A stretch of DNA of 64,000 nucleotides from Reclinomonas americana ATCC 50394 (lineage: Eukaryota > Jakobida > Jakobea > Jakobida): assembly GCA_048213135.1 (NCBI GenBank), contig PS015009.1:1302001-1366000 (forward strand), given 5' to 3'. Made by a program: the position numbers and the translations under genes. This document shows, piece after piece, positions 34,798 through 43,424 of the stretch. The notes below the pieces were generated by a model. That model was not told the DNA's origin and made no database searches. It was given only the letters and a program-made list of their open reading frames with translations. Each line of letters opens with the position of its first letter. Positions within the stretch are counted from its first letter, which is position 1.

Positions 34798-36318
34798 TCA
34801 GTCTTTAAGTACCAGAATTTTTTCTGCTGATTGTGTACCGTTTCCGGTAATGAGGATCTTCAAAGTATACATGCCAGGCTGGAGTCCGGTAATACCAAGA
34901 CTATTACCGGGGATATTGCTCCATTGCCTGATAATGCGTCCACTCATGTCCGTTAGTGCGGCACTGCGCCCGGTGCTCATATCGGGGAATACCACGGTCA
35001 CTTTTCCGTCTTTCGACGGGTTGGGATAGATCAATGTACGGGCAGCATCGGCATCGCCGCGTACCAGCCGGGTTTCGCTGTATTTTATCTTTCCGTCTAT
35101 ATCCGACTGGCGCAGCCGGTATTGCGTAACCCCTTTTGTTGAATTGATATCGCTGTAGCGGTAAACCAGCGGCGTACTGCTGTTGCCACCAGGCGCCTGC
35201 GATGCCACAAAAGCAATGTCCTGCCAGCCAGCCCCGGTATTTCTTTCTACTGTAAAACCTTTATTGTTCTGCTCCTGGGTAGTGGTCCATTGCAGCGACA
35301 CGCTGCCGCCATTCCGCTGTGCATCAAACAGGGTGAGCCCCACCGCCAGTATACCGCAGGCATTATTCGCTTCATACAGTACCAGGTTGGAGAATACGGT
35401 AGGCGCTGTGATCAGGTACCAGAGCGAACGATCTTTATAGGCGGGCAGCGCATACGGAGAGTTAGGATCATCGAATGACTGGTTGCTTACCGAATAAGGA
35501 GCACCTGCCGATATGGTATGCGGGCCGCTGTTGTTCACCACCAGGAAGTCGGTGGAGGTGTTGAAAACACCATCTCCGTTATCGACATAAACATTATAGT
35601 AAATATTGAAGGGCGTGGTTTGCGAGGTGCTCGCCAGCAGGGAATACTTAAGCGGGTTGTTGCAGGTCTTCGTTCCGCTTACGTTCACATCATTAACGGT
35701 GAATGACCAGTTAAGCATAGAGCAATGTATGGGCGGGTTGTTGCCATTGGACTGGCTCGACCAGGCGTCGCCGGTAAAAGAAAGGGAACTGCTGCAACCG
35801 TTAGGTCCGGCAGGCGTGGGTATTCTTACCACTACATTGGAAATCGTATACCTGTAATTAGCCCCGGATGTTTGTCTTACCACGGTAATTCCCGGGTTGG
35901 TGGTGGTATTCTTTACCGGTGCATCCGGATCGGGGCCATACGTGCTTTCCAGGGTAAGCGGTACATTCTCATTATTGATGATAACCGTGGCCAGTGCGTT
36001 TTGCAGGATGTTCAGGTTATCGCCGCCGTTGTTGTTGTATTCCGGTTGCGTGTTCTGCGTTGTACTGTACGCATTGTAATTGGCATTGCCGATCCAGTTT
36101 TGATAATCGGCCGTGCGCCAGAGATGAACAAACGTATATTTGTTCCCGCCATTCTGGTTGATTTCGAATGAAATGTTGAAGTTGATGTCGCAGTAACCTG
36201 CTACAGGAGTGGAAATAAAATTCAACTCAACAGTTGGACTGATAAAATTACATTGGGCAGAGATCTTCAGGATAAAGAGCATAAAACTACCCACTGTAAG
36301 GAGTAATGCTTTTTTCAT
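34798..36318 (-). CDS. T9SS-exported beta-rich protein of unknown function
   Basis: 506 residues from the ATG at 36318, chosen for its signal peptide (MKKALLLTVGSFMLFILKISAQ). The body is Asn/Thr/Ser-rich and beta in character, with no catalytic motif recognised. A fibronectin-like segment (SVSLQWTTTQEQNNKGFTVE ... YRYSDINSTKGVTQYRLRQ) comes before the type A sorting domain (LIYPNPSKDGKVTVVFPDMS ... AEKILVLKD). This order, FN3-like then Por sorting tail, is usual for Bacteroidota surface proteins. It is exported and probably attached to the cell surface or released. The function is unknown. Confidence 0.85.
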   Translation of the reverse strand: MKKALLLTVGSFMLFILKISAQCNFISPTVELNFISTPVAGYCDINFNISFEINQNGGNKYTFVHLWRTADYQNWIGNANYNAYSTTQNTQPEYNNNGGDNLNILQNALATVIINNENVPLTLESTYGPDPDAPVKNTTTNPGITVVRQTSGANYRYTISNVVVRIPTPAGPNGCSSSLSFTGDAWSSQSNGNNPPIHCSMLNWSFTVNDVNVSGTKTCNNPLKYSLLASTSQTTPFNIYYNVYVDNGDGVFNTSTDFLVVNNSGPHTISAGAPYSVSNQSFDDPNSPYALPAYKDRSLWYLITAPTVFSNLVLYEANNACGILAVGLTLFDAQRNGGSVSLQWTTTQEQNNKGFTVERNTGAGWQDIAFVASQAPGGNSSTPLVYRYSDINSTKGVTQYRLRQSDIDGKIKYSETRLVRGDADAARTLIYPNPSKDGKVTVVFPDMSTGRSAALTDMSGRIIRQWSNIPGNSLGITGLQPGMYTLKILITGNGTQSAEKILVLKD

Positions 36319-36354
36319 AACATTAATTTTCTTGTAAGAGGATGTTGTTAAGCG

Positions 36355-36621
36355 GTGTTTCACAGAAACATGAAGCTCTTCAGAGGAAATAGAATTTTTG
36401 CCTTACCGGTACAGCACAATGCCCTTACCGAAAGGATAATAAGTTTCACAGAAAGACAAGGGGTCTTCTTCAGAGGAATGAAGATTTTAAAGCCGTGGGG
36501 TAAATGGTGCAGCCCTCGCGGAAATATGTTTTCACGGAAAACGGAGACATTCTTCAGAGGAATTATGATCTTAAACACCAATGGGGTAAACACACTGGCC
36601 TGCCTGGTGGTTAGGATTTGA
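36355..36621. repeat. three direct repeats of about 86 bp
   Basis: The anchor TTTCAC(A/G)GAAA recurs at 36358, 36444 and 36530 (86-bp spacing). CTTCAGAGGAA recurs at 36378, 36468 and 36552. Copies differ and the inner spacing varies by a few bases. Open frames on both strands translate the repeats (FFRGxxIL on plus, FKIxIPLK on minus) and are not taken as genes. The rest of 36319-36861 is gene-free and AT-rich. Confidence 0.7.
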
Positions 36622-36861
36622 GCTGCAGAAGAGGATGAGTCAAAATGAATATCTAAGTTAGTAACAATTTATCCCAAATGCAAGCATTATTTTCTGCCGA
36701 AACCCTCTACAGTAGCGGATTTTATGATAATTAACAGTAAATCAATGTATACAAGGTTCACGTAATATTCAAACATTTATTACCGTCCGTCATGGCAGCC
36801 ATTGTTTCCACGGCAGGGCGTACTACATTTGCTCTCCTGCTCACCATTTAAACCGCTATTC

Positions 36862-39147
36862 ATGCGATCATTATTCTCGGTCTTACTGGTATACTGCTGC
36901 TCTGCCGCCATGGCACAGCAAAATCTTGTTCCTTTTGTTAAACCCATCATCGGCACACAACGCATGGGCCATACCTATCCCGGTGCCACTGTTCCGTTTG
37001 GTATGGTACAGCTGAGCCCGGATACGGATACCATCCCTTTCCTCTCCGGCGGCAAGTACAATCCCGATGTATATAAATACTGCGCCGGTTACCAGTACGA
37101 TGATAAGACCATCGTTGGTTTCAGTCATACCCATTTCAGCGGCACGGGCCACAGCGACCTGGGTGATTTTCTGCTGATGCCTACAACCGGTCCATTGCAA
37201 CTTAATCCCGGAACCGCGGCCGATCCCGGATCGGGCTATCGCTCAACTTTTTCACACAACAACGAAACCGCAGAAGCGGGTTATTATAAAGTATTGCTCG
37301 ATGATCATCATATTACCGCCGAGCTGACTGCCACCAACCGTGTGGGTTTTCACCAGTACAGCTTCCCGGCATCGGAACAGGCGCATGTTATTTTTGACCT
37401 CTCCAGCGGCATCTATAATTATGATGATAAAAATGTATGGACATATGTTCGCGTAGTGAACGACAGCACCATCACGGGTTTCCGCCAAACCAACGGCTGG
37501 GCCCGCACCCGCACGGTGTACTTCGCCATGCGTTTTTCAAAACCTTTTACCCAGTATGGCAGTAAAGAATATGCGAAACAATCGTACCGGGGTTTTTGGG
37601 GTAAGTTTGATCAAAGCAAAAATTTCCCGGAGATTGCCGGTAAACAAATCCGGATGTATTTCGATTTTAAAACCCTGGAGAATGAAAAGATAAAAGTGAA
37701 GTTCGCCCTGTCACCGGTGAGCATGCAGGGAGCACTCAACAACATGAAGACAGAACTGCCGGGCTGGAATTTTGAACAAACCAAACAGCAGGCGCAGGCT
37801 TCGTGGAATAAAGAGCTGAACAAAGTACAGGTGGAAGGCAGCACAGACCTGAAGACCAATTTTTATACCGCGTTGTACCATACTTTCATCAGCCCCACAA
37901 CTTATATGGATGCGGATGGCGCTTATAAAGGTCTTGACCAGGACATTCACTACGCGAAAAATTTTACTAACTACACCACTTTCTCTCTTTGGGATACCTA
38001 CCGTGCGCTGCACCCGCTGTTCAACATTGTTCAGCCCAAACGCAACGCGGATATGGTACAGTCGATGCTGCAGCACTTTGACCAGAGTTCGCTGCACATG
38101 CTGCCCATATGGAGCCACTATGCCAACGACAACTGGTGTATGTCGGGCTACCACAGTGTTTCCGTTATTGCCGATGCTTTTATAAAAGGTAATGCTTCCG
38201 GTATGGACATCAATAAAGCGCTTGACGCCTGCATTACCACCGCACGTAATCGTAAGTATGAAGGCATTGGGCTGTACATGGATAAAAATTATATCCCCGC
38301 CGATAAAAGCGGGGTAGGTACCTCCACCACGCTGGAATATGCTTATGATGACTGGTGCATTGCACAACTCGCCAAAAAAGCCGGGCGTAATGATATTTAC
38401 CGCGAATTCCTGCAACGATCGCAGAACTACAATAATGTATTCGACAACAGCACCCGTTTTATGCGGGCCCGCCTGAGCGATGGAAAATTCAAAGAACCTT
38501 TTGACCCGCTGAGCACCAATGGACAGGGATTCATTGAAGGCAATTCCTGGAACTTCAGCTTTTTTGTACCGCATGACCCCGCGTCGCTCGTAAAGCTGAT
38601 GGGTGGCAATACGGCTTTCACCAGCCGCCTCGACAGCCTGTTTACCATGCACCTGCCTGATGAATTTTTTGCCGAAACCGAAGACATCACCCGTGATGGT
38701 ATCATTGGCGGTTATGTGCATGGCAATGAACCCGCCCACCACGTGGCCTATCTCTACAACTGGTCTGGCGCCCCCTGGAAAACACAGGCGGAAGTAAGGC
38801 ATATCCTGGAGATGCAGTACAAACCTGCTCCGGACGGACTGGGTGGAAACGATGATGCCGGGCAAATGAGCGCCTGGTATATCTTCAGCTCACTTGGATT
38901 TTATCCTGTGGCGCCGGGCAGTACGGAATATGCTATTGGCAGTCCTTCTGTTGATAAAGCCGTGCTGCACCTCGATAATGGTAAAACATTTACCGTAGAA
39001 ACGAAAAACCAATCTGCCACTAATGTATATGTGCAGTCCGTTACACTTAATGGTAAACCACACCCTTCGTTTTTCCTTTCACACAGTGATATTATGAATG
39101 GTGGCAAAGTCGTTTTTGTGATGGGAAATAAACCGGTTATGCAATAA
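36862..39147 (+). CDS. GH92 alpha-mannosidase, secreted
   Basis: 761 residues from the ATG at 36862, chosen for its signal peptide (MRSLFSVLLVYCCSAAMAQ); an upstream ATG has no leader logic. Family 92 hallmarks: PIIGTQRMGHTYPGATVPFG, GFSHTHFSGTGHSDLGD, WDTYRALHPLFN, EGNSWNFSFFVPHD and the calcium/catalytic region NDDAGQMSAWYIFSSLGFYP. Enzymes of this family are calcium-dependent exo-alpha-mannosidases, often alpha-1,2, acting on N-glycans or yeast mannan. Full length and all motifs are present. The nearby T9SS cargo gene is divergent. No SusC/SusD genes are present, so it is a stand-alone glycosidase. Confidence 0.95.
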   Translation: MRSLFSVLLVYCCSAAMAQQNLVPFVKPIIGTQRMGHTYPGATVPFGMVQLSPDTDTIPFLSGGKYNPDVYKYCAGYQYDDKTIVGFSHTHFSGTGHSDLGDFLLMPTTGPLQLNPGTAADPGSGYRSTFSHNNETAEAGYYKVLLDDHHITAELTATNRVGFHQYSFPASEQAHVIFDLSSGIYNYDDKNVWTYVRVVNDSTITGFRQTNGWARTRTVYFAMRFSKPFTQYGSKEYAKQSYRGFWGKFDQSKNFPEIAGKQIRMYFDFKTLENEKIKVKFALSPVSMQGALNNMKTELPGWNFEQTKQQAQASWNKELNKVQVEGSTDLKTNFYTALYHTFISPTTYMDADGAYKGLDQDIHYAKNFTNYTTFSLWDTYRALHPLFNIVQPKRNADMVQSMLQHFDQSSLHMLPIWSHYANDNWCMSGYHSVSVIADAFIKGNASGMDINKALDACITTARNRKYEGIGLYMDKNYIPADKSGVGTSTTLEYAYDDWCIAQLAKKAGRNDIYREFLQRSQNYNNVFDNSTRFMRARLSDGKFKEPFDPLSTNGQGFIEGNSWNFSFFVPHDPASLVKLMGGNTAFTSRLDSLFTMHLPDEFFAETEDITRDGIIGGYVHGNEPAHHVAYLYNWSGAPWKTQAEVRHILEMQYKPAPDGLGGNDDAGQMSAWYIFSSLGFYPVAPGSTEYAIGSPSVDKAVLHLDNGKTFTVETKNQSATNVYVQSVTLNGKPHPSFFLSHSDIMNGGKVVFVMGNKPVMQ

Positions 39148-39163
39148 GGCAGGGATATACTAA

Positions 39164-39186
39164 TTTTGCTTATTAATTATGCAAAA
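39164..39186. promoter_or_regulatory. NrtR-type operator, box 1 (start of nrtR)
   Basis: TTTTGC-N11-GCAAAA, palindromic. It overlaps both the nrtR start codon (39179) and a TAATTTTG -7 element (39161-39168), so binding would block transcription: the typical position for autorepression. Confidence 0.7.
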
Positions 39187-39871
39187 CCGGTCATCGCAGA
39201 TAAAAGTTACGGTAGACGCCATTGTGTTTGGTTATTCCAAGCAGGATGGGGTGTCTGTCCTGCTCATCCAGCGCAAATATGATCCTTACAAAAATAAATG
39301 GGCCCTGCCCGGCGGTTTTGTGCTGGAAGAAGAGTCGCTTGAAGAAGCGACAAGAAGGGAATTGCAGGAGGAGACCGGCATTGAGGTCAATTACCTGGAA
39401 CAGTTGTATACTTTTGGTGAGCCGGGCCGCGATCCGAGGCAGCGTATTATTTCGGTGGCTTATTTCGGGCTGGTGAAAACATCGCAGTACCAGCAACTGA
39501 AGGCCAGTACCGATGCGGAAAATGCACAATGGTTTCCGTTAAGAAAGACCCCGGCCCTCGCTTTCGATCACCAGCAGATACTGAACACCGCTGTTGAACG
39601 GCTCCGCAGCAAACTCCGTTACCAGCCTATTGGTTTTGAATTGCTCGATAAAAAATTTCCCTTCTCTGACCTGGAGAAATTGTATCGAGATCTTTTGGAT
39701 AAAGACATCAACCGACGCAATTTCAGCAAGAAAATATTATCCTTTGGTTTACTGGAAGAGACCGGTGAATTATCGAAGCCCGAAGGCAAGGGGCGACCGA
39801 GCAAGATCTACCAGTTCAACACCAGGCGGTACAAAAGCCTGTTGAAAGAAGGTTTTCACTTCGAGATATGA
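39179..39871 (+). CDS. nrtR: NrtR-family regulator (Nudix sensor domain + winged helix)
   Basis: 230 residues. Residues 1-150 are a Nudix-like domain with an intact Nudix box, GGFVLEEESLEEATRRELQE followed by ETGI; in NrtR proteins this domain senses ADP-ribose or related NAD products, and catalysis may be lost. Residues about 150-230 are the winged helix (LLDKDINRRNFSKKILSFG, KGRPSKIYQFNTRRY). NrtR relatives repress NAD synthesis genes, but in some Bacteroidota relatives control sugar genes (AraR). Here the NAD/ADP-ribose genes that carry matching palindromes favour the NAD role. It forms an operon with the HD gene 6 bp downstream. Confidence 0.85.
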   Translation: MQNRSSQIKVTVDAIVFGYSKQDGVSVLLIQRKYDPYKNKWALPGGFVLEEESLEEATRRELQEETGIEVNYLEQLYTFGEPGRDPRQRIISVAYFGLVKTSQYQQLKASTDAENAQWFPLRKTPALAFDHQQILNTAVERLRSKLRYQPIGFELLDKKFPFSDLEKLYRDLLDKDINRRNFSKKILSFGLLEETGELSKPEGKGRPSKIYQFNTRRYKSLLKEGFHFEI

Positions 39872-39877
39872 TCATTT

Positions 39878-40492
39878 ATGCTGCAGCCAATCTTTACAGA
39901 ACTCGTCGGGCGGTATACTGAGGACGAGGCCCTTATTCTGTCGTTCTGGAACGAGATAGAGAAAAAGTATTCCGGCAGGAAAAGATATTACCACAACCTT
40001 ACCCATTTGCAATCAATGTATGATGTTCTTTCCGGTTGCAAAGAAGAGATCCATGATTGGGACATCGTTCTTTTTTCCCTTTTCTACCACGATATCATAT
40101 ATAATGTGCTGCGCAGCGATAACGAAGAAAAGAGTGCAGCAATGGCCGTAACAAAACTTCGCCAGCTCAACATCACTGGAGACAGCATTGAAAAATGCAG
40201 GCAGTTAATATTAGCTACTAAAGCTCATTCAGCAGCAACCAATACCGATATACAGTTTTTTACCGATGCCGATCTTTCCATACTGGGCCAGCCCGCGGAA
40301 GTATATGAAGCATACAGTAAGCAGGTAAGAAAAGAGTATGCCATTTATCCGGATATGGTTTACAAGCCCGGCCGTAAAAAAGTGCTGGAGCATTTCCTGG
40401 GGATGAGAAAGATATACCAGTCTGCCTGGTTTTACAACAGCTACGAATCAACGGCCCGGCTCAATCTTCAAAAAGAACTGGAGCAATTATAG
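39878..40492 (+). CDS. HD-superfamily metal-dependent hydrolase
   Basis: 204 residues. Metal ligands typical of predicted HD phosphohydrolases (COG4339 type) are visible: YYHNLTHL (His), LFYHDIIY (His-Asp), ATKAHS (His) and FTDADLSILG (Asp). It likely removes phosphate or pyrophosphate from a nucleotide. The gene follows nrtR after 6 bp, so it is under the same operator. A nucleotide substrate linked to NAD or ADP-ribose is plausible by context but not shown. Confidence 0.85.
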   Translation: MLQPIFTELVGRYTEDEALILSFWNEIEKKYSGRKRYYHNLTHLQSMYDVLSGCKEEIHDWDIVLFSLFYHDIIYNVLRSDNEEKSAAMAVTKLRQLNITGDSIEKCRQLILATKAHSAATNTDIQFFTDADLSILGQPAEVYEAYSKQVRKEYAIYPDMVYKPGRKKVLEHFLGMRKIYQSAWFYNSYESTARLNLQKELEQL

Positions 40493-40500
40493 GCTGCTTA

Positions 40501-40523
40501 TTTTGCTTGATAAAAAAGCAAAA
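40501..40523. promoter_or_regulatory. NrtR-type operator, box 2 (upstream of DUF4291 operon)
   Basis: TTTTGC-N11-GCAAAA, directly upstream of the -33 element of the promoter at 40524-40555. It is 50 bp from box 3, close to five helical turns. Confidence 0.72.
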
Positions 40524-40555
40524 TTTGGCGATTTCCGTTTTGCCGCTTATTTTTG
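40524..40555 (+). promoter_or_regulatory. predicted Bacteroidota promoter of the DUF4291 operon
   Basis: TTTG (40524-40527), a 20-bp spacer and TATTTTTG (40548-40555) fit the TTTG-N19-21-TAnnTTTG consensus exactly. The -7 element lies partly inside box 3. Confidence 0.75.
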
Positions 40556-40573
40556 CTTTCAATTGAAGCAAAA
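40551..40573. promoter_or_regulatory. NrtR-type operator, box 3 (overlapping the DUF4291 start)
   Basis: TTTTGC-TTTCAATTGAA-GCAAAA, palindromic through the spacer. Its last A is the first base of the DUF4291 start codon. With box 2 it brackets the promoter. Confidence 0.75.
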
Positions 40574-41211
40574 TGAAACAATACGAATATTATACAGAAC
40601 AGGTGAAGCGCCTTCCGGTGGAAGGTCAGCGGGTTATTGCTTCCGTTGAAAACGATCATATCATTGTATACCAGGCGTTCAATCCCCGCATTGCGGCTTA
40701 TGCAGTACAGCACCAGCAGTTCGGCGGGCCTGACTATAGTTTTAACCGGATGTCGTGGATCAAACCGGGATTCCTCTGGATGATGTACCGATCCGGCTGG
40801 GCCGGAAAACCCAACCAGGAAAGGGTTCTGGTAATCACGGTTCCGCTGGTTCATTTTAAAACTATACTGTCGGAAAGCACTTTTACCTCTTTTAACAGTG
40901 ATGATACATCAGCAAAAGAAAAATGGAAAGAACAATTATCGGAAACGGAAGTGCGGTTACAATGGGACCCTGATCATGATCCGTATGGTGTAAAGCAACA
41001 GCGGAAGGCCATACAACTGGGCATGAAAGGAGCAATATTAAAAAAGTTCACTTCGGAGTGGATCTCCCGTATAGAAGATATTACGCCTTTTGTGAAGGAG
41101 CAATACTTACATGTACAGCAAAACAACCTGGCACAGTTACGCGTTCCTTACGAGGAAGTGATAACAATAGGCGACGAACGATTAATTAAAAGATGCGGCA
41201 TTACTATATAA
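40573..41211 (+). CDS. DUF4291 family protein
   Basis: 212 residues matching DUF4291 over its whole length: YQAFNPRIAAYAVQHQQFGG, RMSWIKPGFLWMMYRSGW, VQWDPDHDP-like LQWDPDHDPYG and RKAIQLGMKG. The family occurs in bacteria and fungi; its biochemistry is unproven. The neighbours here (NrtR operators, NADAR, KptA) place it in NAD or ADP-ribose metabolism. It is the first of five genes with gaps of 1, -4, 21 and -4 bp, so one transcript. An ADP-ribosyl-related activity is a guess from context. Confidence 0.88.
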   Translation: MKQYEYYTEQVKRLPVEGQRVIASVENDHIIVYQAFNPRIAAYAVQHQQFGGPDYSFNRMSWIKPGFLWMMYRSGWAGKPNQERVLVITVPLVHFKTILSESTFTSFNSDDTSAKEKWKEQLSETEVRLQWDPDHDPYGVKQQRKAIQLGMKGAILKKFTSEWISRIEDITPFVKEQYLHVQQNNLAQLRVPYEEVITIGDERLIKRCGITI

Positions 41212-41212
41212 C

Positions 41213-41593
41213 ATGAAATTAAAAACAAAAACACTATACCGTCCTGTAGGCGAAAGAGAATTGGAGCTGGTGGCCGCTTCCGGCTTCCGCAGGTTTCCGC
41301 CGCGGTTAAACTGGCAGCCCATATTTTACCCGGTGCTGAACCAGGCTTATGCGGAGCAAATTGCCCGGGAGTGGAATACGGATGATGCTTTTTCCGGTTA
41401 TGCCGGTCATGTTACAGCATTCGACCTGCCGGAAGATTACCTGTCGCAATTCCCGGTGCAACTGGTTGGCGGAGAGATCCACCAAGAGTTGTGGATACCC
41501 GCAGAAGAGCTGGATAACTTCAACGATCATATACAGGGCAATATCAGGGTGGTGATTTCTTTTTATGGTGATAAGCACAACAAAATGTTATGA
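41213..41593 (+). CDS. 'ADP-ribosylation/crystallin J1'-type small protein
   Basis: 126 residues. The pattern LYRPVGERELELVAASG, RRFPPRLNWQPIFYPVLN and AYAEQIAREWN is that of a small family usually annotated as ADP-ribosylation/crystallin J1. Despite the name it is not the full ADP-ribosylglycohydrolase fold (only 126 residues and no DxDDxT-like metal site). It begins 1 bp after the DUF4291 gene and overlaps the NADAR gene by ATGA. Its function is unproven; the operon suggests work on an ADP-ribose-linked substrate. Confidence 0.7.
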   Translation: MKLKTKTLYRPVGERELELVAASGFRRFPPRLNWQPIFYPVLNQAYAEQIAREWNTDDAFSGYAGHVTAFDLPEDYLSQFPVQLVGGEIHQELWIPAEELDNFNDHIQGNIRVVISFYGDKHNKML

Positions 41594-42135
41594 AATACAA
41601 TACCAACTGGTTAATACAATCCATCGATGCAGGAACAGATCCCAAATATCTTTTCTTCTGGGGGCATACGCCTAAGCGGAATGATATGCCCGACAAGTCC
41701 TGTTTCAGCCAATGGTACCCCTCTCCTTTTACAGTTGATGGCATTACCTATATGACGGCAGAACACTGGATGATGGCGGGGAAAGCACTTTTATTTAATG
41801 ACAAAGAGATCTTTGACCAGGTGATACAGGCTTCTTCTCCCGGGCTGGCCAAAGAACTGGGAAGGCAGGTTCGTGGATTCGACTCAGCCACCTGGCAGGA
41901 AAAAGCTTATGCACTGGTATGCGAAGGCAACCGGCACAAGTTCTCTTCCTGCGAATTATTAAAGACGTTCTTATTAAGAACAGGTAACAGCATACTCGTG
42001 GAAGCAAGTCCTTCCGATCCTGTATGGGGTATTGGTATGGCGCAGGACAATCCCTCTGCTACCAAGCCGCGGGAATGGAAAGGAACCAACTGGCTGGGGT
42101 TTGCGTTGATGGAAGTGAGGGATATATTACAATAA
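41590..42135 (+). CDS. NADAR-family (YbiA-like) N-glycosidase
   Basis: 181 residues. NADAR features: FFWGHTP, CFSQWYPSPFTVDGITYMTA followed by EHWMM, LGRQVRGFD, LLRTGNSILVEASPSDPVWG and WKGTNWLG. Members split glycosidic bonds: YbiA acts on riboflavin-pathway intermediates, and others remove ADP-ribose from guanine in nucleic acids and accompany ADP-ribosylating toxin systems. In this operon, with KptA and the NrtR operators, an ADP-ribose-related substrate is favoured. The start overlaps the upstream gene by 4 bp. Confidence 0.9.
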   Translation: MKYNTNWLIQSIDAGTDPKYLFFWGHTPKRNDMPDKSCFSQWYPSPFTVDGITYMTAEHWMMAGKALLFNDKEIFDQVIQASSPGLAKELGRQVRGFDSATWQEKAYALVCEGNRHKFSSCELLKTFLLRTGNSILVEASPSDPVWGIGMAQDNPSATKPREWKGTNWLGFALMEVRDILQ

Positions 42136-42156
42136 CAGAAATTTTACAACACAACA

Positions 42157-42696
42157 ATGGAAAAACAACTTAAACATATCAGTAAATTTATGAGCCTGGT
42201 GCTGCGGCACAGGCCGGAACAAATCGGGCTTACGCTCGACGAAGAAGGATGGGCCGATGTACAGGAACTCATCAGCAAACTAAATGCCCATGGCGCAGGG
42301 CTTACCCCGGAACTGCTGGATACCGTGGTGGAGAATAACGATAAAAAACGTTTCGCTTTTAATAAGGATAAAACACGCATCCGCGCCAGCCAGGGGCATT
42401 CGGTGGCCATTGATCTGGCACTGGAACCTGTCACCCCTCCTGCCCTGCTTTACCATGGTACAGCGGAAAAGAACCGGGAATCCATTCTCAGCAAGGGCAT
42501 ACTCAAAGGCGAACGCCAGCATGTACACCTGAGCCACGATAAAGAGACGGCCGTAAAAGTAGGCTCCCGTCATGGCAAACCTTTTGTACTGCATATCGAT
42601 GCAGCAACCATGCACAACGACGGGCAGCTCTTCTACCTGTCGGCCAACGGTGTGTGGCTTACAGAATTTGTTGACCCCAAATACATCATACAGTGA
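42157..42696 (+). CDS. kptA: RNA 2'-phosphotransferase (Tpt1/KptA)
   Basis: 179 residues. An N-terminal winged-helix part (KHISKFMSLVLRHRPEQIGL, DEEGWADVQELI) and a C-terminal ART-like NAD-binding part (LYHGTAEKNRESILSKG, RQHVHLSHDKETAVKVG) are both intact. KptA uses NAD+ to remove a 2'-phosphate from RNA, giving ADP-ribose 1''-2'' cyclic phosphate and nicotinamide; some homologues cap nucleic acids with ADP-ribose. It is the fourth gene of the operon and overlaps the phosphoesterase gene by GTGA. Bacteria do not splice tRNA as eukaryotes do, so its job here is RNA repair or ADP-ribose chemistry. Confidence 0.93.
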   Translation: MEKQLKHISKFMSLVLRHRPEQIGLTLDEEGWADVQELISKLNAHGAGLTPELLDTVVENNDKKRFAFNKDKTRIRASQGHSVAIDLALEPVTPPALLYHGTAEKNRESILSKGILKGERQHVHLSHDKETAVKVGSRHGKPFVLHIDAATMHNDGQLFYLSANGVWLTEFVDPKYIIQ

Positions 42697-43424
42697 GAAC
42701 ACTCGTGATTGGCGACATACACGGCGGGCTGAAAGCGTTGCTACAGGTTTTTGAGCGGGCACAGGTAACTGCTGCTGACCGCCTCATTTTCCTGGGTGAT
42801 TACGTGGATGGATGGAGCGAGTCAGCAGAACTGGTAAGTTATCTTATGGAACTATCCACAAAACAGGATTGTGTTTTCATAAAAGGCAACCACGACTGCT
42901 GGTGCGAGGACTGGCTGAGAACGGGCAACGCGGAACCTAAATGGCTTTTCCACGGCGGACAGTCCACCGTGGAAAGCTACTCCCGTTTGTCTGCAGAAAA
43001 AAAACTGCAACACCGCGTTTTCTTTGAGTCGATGCAGCAATACATGACAGACGACAGCAACCGGTTATTCATCCACGCAGGTTTTACTTCCATGCACGGG
43101 CCCGCAAACGAGGTGTATGATTCCAATTATAAATGGGACCGGACTTTGTGGGAAGTGGCGCTGGTGATGGACAAACGCATTCAAAAGGATTCGCTTCTTT
43201 TTCCGAAAAGACTGAAGCTGTTCAGTGAGATCTTCATCGGCCATACGCCAACCTTATATTATAATGTAGATGTACCCATGCAGGGTTGTAACGTTTGGAA
43301 TGTGGATACTGGCGCCGCTTTCACCGGTAAGTTGTCGGTACTCGACGCTGATACCAAACAATACTGGCAGAGTGATCCGGTGATGCAGCTCTATCCCGGT
43401 GAAACGGGCAGGAACAGGCCTTAG
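42693..43424 (+). CDS. calcineurin-like (PPP-type) metallophosphoesterase
   Basis: 243 residues starting with GTG, which overlaps the kptA stop. Metal-binding motifs in order: GDIHG (residues 7-11), GDYVDGW, GNHDCW, LFIHAGF and IGHTPT, the pattern of the PPP phosphatase / diadenosine tetraphosphatase group. It closes the five-gene operon with kptA and NADAR, so a nucleotide, RNA-end or ADP-ribose phosphate is a likely substrate (inference). Its stop codon lies inside the 3' part of the opposing YihY gene as read. Confidence 0.9.
   Translation: MRTLVIGDIHGGLKALLQVFERAQVTAADRLIFLGDYVDGWSESAELVSYLMELSTKQDCVFIKGNHDCWCEDWLRTGNAEPKWLFHGGQSTVESYSRLSAEKKLQHRVFFESMQQYMTDDSNRLFIHAGFTSMHGPANEVYDSNYKWDRTLWEVALVMDKRIQKDSLLFPKRLKLFSEIFIGHTPTLYYNVDVPMQGCNVWNVDTGAAFTGKLSVLDADTKQYWQSDPVMQLYPGETGRNRP

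Noticed and set aside
37711-38865. A 384-codon minus-strand frame inside the GH92 gene.
   Set aside because: It has no domain and lies opposite a fully conserved GH92 reading frame.
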